From Streptomyces bathyalis (GTDB lineage Bacteria > Actinomycetota > Actinomycetes > Streptomycetales > Streptomycetaceae): a DNA stretch of 64,000 nt. Location of the stretch: positions 7,127,501 to 7,191,500 of the forward strand of contig NZ_CP048882.1 in NCBI RefSeq assembly GCF_015910445.1. The letters run 5' to 3'. The notes under the pieces were generated by a model. It saw nothing but the letters and a program-made list of their open reading frames with translations, was not told the DNA's origin and ran no database searches. A program made the position numbers and the translations under genes. Positions 59,220 to 64,000 of this stretch are shown here, piece by piece. How positions within the stretch are numbered: the first letter of the stretch is position 1; each line of letters starts with the position of its first letter.

Positions 59220-60472
59220 CGCGGGCCCCCCTTCGTTCCGGCCGTCAGGAAGTGCCGGGCCGCTGCCGCGTAGACCCTCGCGTACTCGCCGATCTCCGCC
59301 ACCTCGACGTACTCGTCCTTCTGGTGCGCGATCCACTTGCCGCCCGGCCCGTAGACCACCGTCGGCAGGCCTGCGTCACGCGTGAGGATGGTGCCGTCCG
59401 TGGTGCCGGGGACCGCGCCGATGGCGGGCTCCGAGCCGTGCTCGTCGCGGTGCCCGGCCATCAGCGCCGTGACCACGGGATGGTCCTCGTCGATCTCGAC
59501 GGCGGGCCGGTCGTCGACGACGGTCAGTTCGACGGTCACACCCACGGTGCCGGCGACGTCGGCGGCCGCCTGTCGCACCCTGGTGATCAGCTCGTCGTGG
59601 TCGGTCCCCGGGACCGTACGCACATCGACGCCGACCATGCCGTGCGCGGGAATGACGTTCAGCTGGCCCGGGTCTCCCGCGTGCAGCACGGTCGGAGTGA
59701 CCGTCACGGAGCCGGCGTGCCGGTGCTTGCCGAAGCGCCGCACCGCCCACGCCTCCACACCGGCCAGCGCCTCGATGATCCGCGCCCCGGCGACCAGGGG
59801 AGACCGTGCCTCCTGCGGCATCGCGCCGTGTGCCATCACCCCCGTGAGATCGAGGCGGATGCGGATGCCGCCGCGGGCCGAGGTGCACACCTCGTAGCCT
59901 TCGGGCTCGCACACGATGACGCCGTCCACCTCGGCCGCGGCCGGTGACGCGGCGAACGCCTTGGCGCCGAGCATCATCTCTTCCTCGTCGCACAGCACGC
60001 CCAGCACGATCCGGCCGGGGAACGGACCCGCCAGCTGCAGCCCCCGCACGCCGTGGATCATCGCCGCCAGACCCGATTTCATGTCGGCCGAGCCGCGCCC
60101 CCACAGCCTGCCGTCGCGGATCTCCCCGCCGTACGGATCGACGCTCCAGTCCTCCGTGCGCCCCTCCGTCACGACGTCGGTGTGGCCCTCGAACATCAGC
60201 GTCGGCCCGTCGCCGCCGCCTCCCTCGACGACGGCCACGAGGTTCGTGCGGCCCGGCGCGACCTCGATCACCTCGTGCTCCCAGCCGAACTCCGTGAACA
60301 GGCCCGCGAGAAGGCGGACGGCCGGACCTTCGACGTCCTGCGCCCCCGCGTCGCTCACCGTGCGCAGCCGCACCAGGTCGCGGGTGAGGCGGACGGCGGC
60401 CTCCGCATCGACCACCGGACTCGGTGGAGCAGCGGGAGGAGTATCTGGACCGGCACCGGGACCGGAATGCAT
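59216..60472 (-). CDS. M20 family metallohydrolase (ArgE/DapE type), first gene of the catabolic operon
   Basis: A 418-residue zinc hydrolase. Metal ligands are in MFEGHTDVVTEG, WGRGSADMKSGLAAMIHG, and CDEEEMMLGAKAF (catalytic Glu and ligand). The dimerisation domain is GIRIRLDLTGVMAHGAMPQE. These enzymes remove acyl or amino-acid groups from N-acyl amino acids or dipeptides. ATG follows GGAGGTTGCCGC. It is divergent from the GntR gene with a perfect operator between. Confidence 0.9.
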   Translation of the reverse strand: MHSGPGAGPDTPPAAPPSPVVDAEAAVRLTRDLVRLRTVSDAGAQDVEGPAVRLLAGLFTEFGWEHEVIEVAPGRTNLVAVVEGGGGDGPTLMFEGHTDVVTEGRTEDWSVDPYGGEIRDGRLWGRGSADMKSGLAAMIHGVRGLQLAGPFPGRIVLGVLCDEEEMMLGAKAFAASPAAAEVDGVIVCEPEGYEVCTSARGGIRIRLDLTGVMAHGAMPQEARSPLVAGARIIEALAGVEAWAVRRFGKHRHAGSVTVTPTVLHAGDPGQLNVIPAHGMVGVDVRTVPGTDHDELITRVRQAAADVAGTVGVTVELTVVDDRPAVEIDEDHPVVTALMAGHRDEHGSEPAIGAVPGTTDGTILTRDAGLPTVVYGPGGKWIAHQKDEYVEVAEIGEYARVYAAAARHFLTAGTKGGPR

Positions 60473-60510
60473 GCGGCAACCTCCATGTGTCCTGGCCAGA
60501 GAGCCAGGAG

Positions 60511-60525
60511 ACTGGTCAGACCAGT
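60511..60525. promoter_or_regulatory. FadR-like operator between the catabolic operon and its regulator
   Basis: ACTGGTC-A-GACCAGT is a perfect 15-bp inverted repeat matching the TGGTCxGACCA core bound by FadR-group (FCD) GntR proteins, 38 bp upstream of the M20 gene start and 130 bp upstream of the regulator start. Repression of the operon, and probably of the regulator gene, is inferred. Confidence 0.7.
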
Positions 60526-60654
60526 TGATTTCCCGTACTCTCCTAGGGCGCTCACGGGTCGGTCAAGGGGGTAGACGGCGCTCGTCCTTTCGGACCGGCG
60601 TCCGGCTCGGTGGGCAGCAGGCCGCAGCCGACCGGGACGACGAGGGGGAAGTAC

Positions 60655-61425
60655 ATGTCCGCCGAGGGAGCCATCTTCCGTCCGGTGGAGCCGGTGCGCG
60701 CGTATCAGCGTGTCGCGGAGCAGATCGAGGAGCGCATCCTCAGCGGCGATCTCCCGCCCGGTTCACGGCTCCCCGGGGAGCGCGAGCTCGTCAGCCAGTT
60801 CGCCGTCGGACGCTCGACCGTCCGCGAAGCCCTGCGCGTGCTGCAGTCCGCGGGGCTGGTGCGCTCCCGGCCGGGGGATCCGCTGGGTGCCGAGGTCCTC
60901 GGCGTCACCCCGGACAATCTCAGCCGAACACTCGGGCGCCTGGCCCGCTCCCACCTGTCGACCCTCGGCGAACTCGTCCAGTTCCGGATGGTGTTGGACG
61001 CCGAGAGCAACCGGCTCGCGGCGCGGCTGCACAGCGAGAAGGACCTGGTGCGCATGGAGGAGCAGATCGAGCGGATGGAGGCGCTCAGCACCGGCACGGC
61101 CGGGCTGCACGCGTTCAGCGAGGCCGATGCGCTCTTCCACCGGGCGGTCGCCGAGGCCAGCGGCAACTCGCTGCTCGGGCTGTGCGCACGTGCCGTTCAC
61201 GATGCCGTCGTCGAGGTCATCGAAGGCAAGATCGCTGCCGCCAGCGAGACCACGGTGTGGATGGAACGCTCCATCGCCCACCACCGGCAGGTCCTGGCCG
61301 CGGTCCGCGACGGTGACGCCGAGCTCGCCGCCCGACTGGGACGTCAGGCGCTCTACGACTACTACGCCGACCATGTCGAGGAAGGCACCCGCCGACTGCT
61401 CAGCGCGGCACTCGACGAGCAGTGA
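60655..61425 (+). CDS. GntR family regulator, FadR/FCD subfamily
   Basis: A 256-residue regulator. The N-terminal winged helix (VAEQIEERILSGDLPPGSRL, PGERELVSQFAVGRSTVREA) is followed by an FCD domain with a metal/ligand cluster (DAESNRLAARL, ADALFHRAVAEASGN, IAHHRQVLAAVRDGD). FCD domains bind small organic acids. ATG at 60655 follows GAGGGGGAAGTAC. It probably controls the divergent six-gene operon. Confidence 0.9.
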   Translation: MSAEGAIFRPVEPVRAYQRVAEQIEERILSGDLPPGSRLPGERELVSQFAVGRSTVREALRVLQSAGLVRSRPGDPLGAEVLGVTPDNLSRTLGRLARSHLSTLGELVQFRMVLDAESNRLAARLHSEKDLVRMEEQIERMEALSTGTAGLHAFSEADALFHRAVAEASGNSLLGLCARAVHDAVVEVIEGKIAAASETTVWMERSIAHHRQVLAAVRDGDAELAARLGRQALYDYYADHVEEGTRRLLSAALDEQ

Positions 61426-61472
61426 CGTGACCTTCCTGGCTGTCGCTGAGGACGGGGGAGACCGGGAGCCGT

Positions 61473-62855
61473 TCAGGCGGCCGGATGGATGTTGTGGTTG
61501 AGCCGGAAGACGTTGTCCGGGTCGTACTCGGCCTTGACCGCGGCCAGCCGCCGGTAGTTCTCGGGCCCGAAGCCGGCGACGACGCGGTCCCGTCCTTCCT
61601 GGCCGATGAAGTTCAGATAGACGGCGCCGCTCGCCCAGGGCTTCATGTCGTTGCGCAGGTCGCGGGCCCATTCCTTGGCGCGTGCGTCGTCGGCGGGATC
61701 CGACCAGAGACCGAACGGGTGCACCGTCCATGCGGCACTGCGCCAGGGCAGCGGATACAGATCCGCGTCCCGCCCGACCGCGCCGCCCTGCGGGAAGAGG
61801 ACATGCTGCGACGGTGAGGGCATCACCATGTCGTCGGCCCGTGCGCAGAAGAGGTCGACCGCCTCGTCGGGGAAGGTGTCGAGGTGCTCCGCCGACCAGT
61901 AGTTGCGGTAGCCGGGCGGGTCGTCCAGCATGCTCTGCACCTGCGCGTACGGCATCTGCGCGAGCAGCTCTCCCGTGTGCCCGAGGCCGAGCATCGGCGC
62001 CATGACGTCACGGGCCTGCGCCTCCTGACCGGTGTAGGTGATCAGCGCTACGCATGCGAGCTTCCCCACCAGATCCTCCGGGACGAAGGGCTCCTCGCCC
62101 CCCATGAGGTAGATCAGGCCTCCGCCGACCTGGTCGGGTGCCGCATCGATGAAGTCACGGTAGGCGCGCGCCACTTCGGGACCGGCATCCGGCGGCCACA
62201 TCAGCAGGGCGGTGGTCAGGGCGGGCAGCGGATGCAGTCGCAGAGTCAGGGACGTCGCCACGCCGAAGTTGCCTCCGCCGCCGTGCAACGCCCAGAACAG
62301 TTCGCTGTTGTTGTGGCCGGTGGCCCGCACGAGATCGCCGTGGGCGGTCACGAGCTCGACGGCCAGCAGGTTGTCGCAGGCCAGGCCGAAGGCACGCTCC
62401 AGCCAGCCCGAGCCTCCGCCGAGAACGAATCCGCCGACGCCGGTCGTGGAGACCCGTCCGCCGGTCGTGGCCAGTGCGTAGGGCTGGGTCGCCCTGTCGA
62501 GATCGGCGATGGTGGCGCCGCCGCCGACGCGCACGGTGCGTGCACCGGGATCGACGGTGACGGAATTCAGATGGCGCAGGTCCACGACCAGGCCGTCGGA
62601 GATCGAGTTGCCCGCAACGCTGTGACCTCCGCCGCGCACAGCGATCTGCAGACCTTCCAAACGGCCGTACTCGATGGCCCGGGCGACCTCTGCCTCGTTG
62701 CGGGGCAGAGTGATCACGGCGGGGAAGCGGTCGATCATGGCGTTGAAGACGGGCCTGGTCTCCTCGTAGGCCGGATCGTCGGGGGTGAGGATTTCGCCCG
62801 TGAACCCCTTGCGCAGGTCGTTCAGAGCGCTGTCGTGCAGCATCCGGGACGGCAT
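61473..62855 (-). CDS. FAD-binding oxidoreductase (berberine-bridge-enzyme type)
   Basis: A 460-residue flavoprotein. It has a PCMH-type FAD domain with RGGGHSVAGNSISDG (the His that can be 8-alpha-linked to FAD), GGGATIADLDRATQ and LGGGSGWLERAFGLACD, and the C-terminal BBE segment with NVFRLNHNI. The usual second Cys attachment site is a Trp-containing loop here, so a single covalent link is more likely. Such enzymes oxidise sugars, alcohols or secondary metabolites. ATG at 62855 follows GGAAGGGGGACACG. The frame is open to 63056 without homology. Confidence 0.88.
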   Translation of the reverse strand: MPSRMLHDSALNDLRKGFTGEILTPDDPAYEETRPVFNAMIDRFPAVITLPRNEAEVARAIEYGRLEGLQIAVRGGGHSVAGNSISDGLVVDLRHLNSVTVDPGARTVRVGGGATIADLDRATQPYALATTGGRVSTTGVGGFVLGGGSGWLERAFGLACDNLLAVELVTAHGDLVRATGHNNSELFWALHGGGGNFGVATSLTLRLHPLPALTTALLMWPPDAGPEVARAYRDFIDAAPDQVGGGLIYLMGGEEPFVPEDLVGKLACVALITYTGQEAQARDVMAPMLGLGHTGELLAQMPYAQVQSMLDDPPGYRNYWSAEHLDTFPDEAVDLFCARADDMVMPSPSQHVLFPQGGAVGRDADLYPLPWRSAAWTVHPFGLWSDPADDARAKEWARDLRNDMKPWASGAVYLNFIGQEGRDRVVAGFGPENYRRLAAVKAEYDPDNVFRLNHNIHPAA

Positions 62856-63082
62856 CGTGTCCCCCTTCCTCCCACCTTCGACCGTAACGCTCGGCGGTGG
62901 GCGGTCCCGGCCCGTGCGTGATCGCGGAATGCGGGGAGGAGCGGTGATCAGGAGCGCCGGCCCGCAGGCAGCGGCATGTGCCGTCGCCCGGGCGCGTCGG
63001 GATCCGCCCCCTCCGGCACCGGTGCAATATGAGGAAAATCGATCAGCAGGCCGCATACGGGCCCGAGGAGGGCGGAGAGATC

Positions 63083-63994
63083 ATGGCGGAAGTGCACCAC
63101 CGATTCGTCACTGTGCAGGGTCGGCAGCTCTTCTACCGGGAGGCCGGACCGCGCGACGCACCCGCCCTCGTTCTGCTGCACGGCTTTCCGACCAGCTCGT
63201 TCATGTTCCGCCACCTGATCCCGGCGCTGGCCGACCGCTACCGCGTCATCGCCCCCGACCACCTGGGCTTCGGCTACTCGGACGCGCCGTCCGTCGACGA
63301 CTTCGACTACACCTTCGACGCGCTCGCCGATCACACCGCCGGCCTGCTCGACCAGCTCGGCGTCACGCGGTACGCCATGTACGTCCAGGACTACGGCGCC
63401 CCGATCGGCTGGCGCCTCGCACTGCGGAACCCGGACGCCGTGACAGCACTGGTGAGTCAGAGCGGCAACGCCTACGAGGAGGGCTTCGTCCAGGAGTTCT
63501 GGCAGCCGATCTTCGCCTACCAGCAGGCCCCGACGCCGGAGAACGAAGCGGCCCTGGTCCCGGCACTGAGCCTCGACATGATCAAGTGGCAGTACGTCAC
63601 CGGGGTCCCCGACGAGACGCGGGTCGACCCCGACACCTGGCACCACGACCACCAGATGGTCTCCCGACCCGGCAACGACCGCGTACAGCTCAAGCTGTTC
63701 CGCGACTACGCCACGAACGTTCCGCTCTATCCGCGCGTCCACGAGTACCTGCGCGACAGGCGCCCGCCGCTGCTGGCCGTCTGGGGCCGGAACGACCCCA
63801 TCTTCGGGCCCGACGGCGCCCGTGCCTTCGCACGCGACCAGCCCGACGCCGAGGTGCACCTGCTCGACGGAGGCCACTTCCTCCTGGAGTCGGCCCTGGA
63901 CGAGACCGCCGGCCTGATCCGCGCGTTCCTCGGCAGCCACCTCAAGGAGCTCCAGCGCGCGGGTGCGAACGGAGGACGCCCGAGGCGGTCCTGA
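63083..63994 (+). CDS. Alpha/beta hydrolase of the epoxide hydrolase/haloalkane dehalogenase type
   Basis: A 303-residue hydrolase. HGFPTSSFMF (oxyanion loop), nucleophile Asp 103 in YVQDYGAPIGW rather than Ser, cap residues near EEGFVQEFWQPIF, acid near WGRNDPIFGP and catalytic His in DGGHFLLES. The Asp nucleophile means epoxide or C-halogen hydrolysis rather than esterase chemistry. ATG follows GGGCGGAGAGATC; ATG at 63029 is an in-frame alternative. Divergent from the FAD oxidoreductase across 227 bp. Confidence 0.88.
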   Translation: MAEVHHRFVTVQGRQLFYREAGPRDAPALVLLHGFPTSSFMFRHLIPALADRYRVIAPDHLGFGYSDAPSVDDFDYTFDALADHTAGLLDQLGVTRYAMYVQDYGAPIGWRLALRNPDAVTALVSQSGNAYEEGFVQEFWQPIFAYQQAPTPENEAALVPALSLDMIKWQYVTGVPDETRVDPDTWHHDHQMVSRPGNDRVQLKLFRDYATNVPLYPRVHEYLRDRRPPLLAVWGRNDPIFGPDGARAFARDQPDAEVHLLDGGHFLLESALDETAGLIRAFLGSHLKELQRAGANGGRPRRS

Positions 63995-64000
63995 GAGGTG

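Noticed and set aside
53301..61425. Secondary-metabolite gene cluster
   Set aside because: No polyketide synthase, peptide synthetase, terpene cyclase or RiPP precursor was found here or elsewhere in the window; the genes fit catabolism better.

Overview
The window is GC-rich actinobacterial chromosome and almost certainly Streptomyces. Third codon positions are strongly G/C, GTG and TTG starts are common, and several protein families are characteristic of the genus: MurT/GatD, GlsB-like and DUF6480 small membrane proteins, a secreted tripeptidyl aminopeptidase, an ECF41 sigma factor, and Streptomyces-type Fic and ClpP-associated small proteins. I see no rRNA or tRNA gene, CRISPR array, insertion sequence, integrase or phage gene. 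It reads as core or near-core chromosome with many small transcription units and many divergent regulator/target pairs.

Layout. 0-12 kb: DUF885 protein (partial), ACT-GNAT acetyltransferase, DUF1990 gene with a probable frameshift, Tat-exported PhoD phosphatase, a helical-repeat protein, an APC permease, a VOC protein, a Xi-class glutathione transferase, an alpha/beta hydrolase divergent from an ECF41 sigma factor, and an SDR. 12-20 kb: GntR/UTRA regulator with a DasR-like operator, converging on a ROK regulator; a hypothetical protein; a G/U mismatch glycosylase that apparently starts at CTG; purB; SGNH esterase; a CNNM/CBS pair. 20-28.5 kb: two tiny membrane proteins, an RHH/Fic toxin-antitoxin pair, a methyltransferase, the biotin genes bioB-bioA-bioD divergent from bioF, and clpP with a small partner, divergent from an orphan YefM/Phd antitoxin. 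28.5-38.5 kb: secreted M28 aminopeptidase, ABC-2-like membrane protein divergent from a TetR regulator, tripeptidyl aminopeptidase, acyltransferase, CtaG-like protein, murT-gatD, TetR.

38.6-53 kb: acyl-CoA dehydrogenase, DUF427 protein, flavin oxidase, 6-phosphogluconate dehydrogenase, a proline-rich small protein, DUF6480, AlkB, GlsB-like protein, secreted PI-PLC-like protein, ATP-dependent DNA ligase, DUF3140 protein, polyprenyl diphosphate synthase, Dps, SRPBCC protein, LacI regulator. 53-61.5 kb: a compact six-gene catabolic operon (M20 hydrolase, aldehyde dehydrogenase, SDR, DUF3311 protein, SSS symporter, amidohydrolase), divergent from an FCD-type GntR regulator across a perfect FadR-like operator. 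61.5-64 kb: BBE-type FAD oxidoreductase divergent from an epoxide-hydrolase-like protein.

The best candidates for undescribed systems are the GntR-controlled amidohydrolase/symporter operon and the orphan-antitoxin/ClpP/helical-protein module, whose shared promoter carries a TGTACA-type palindrome.
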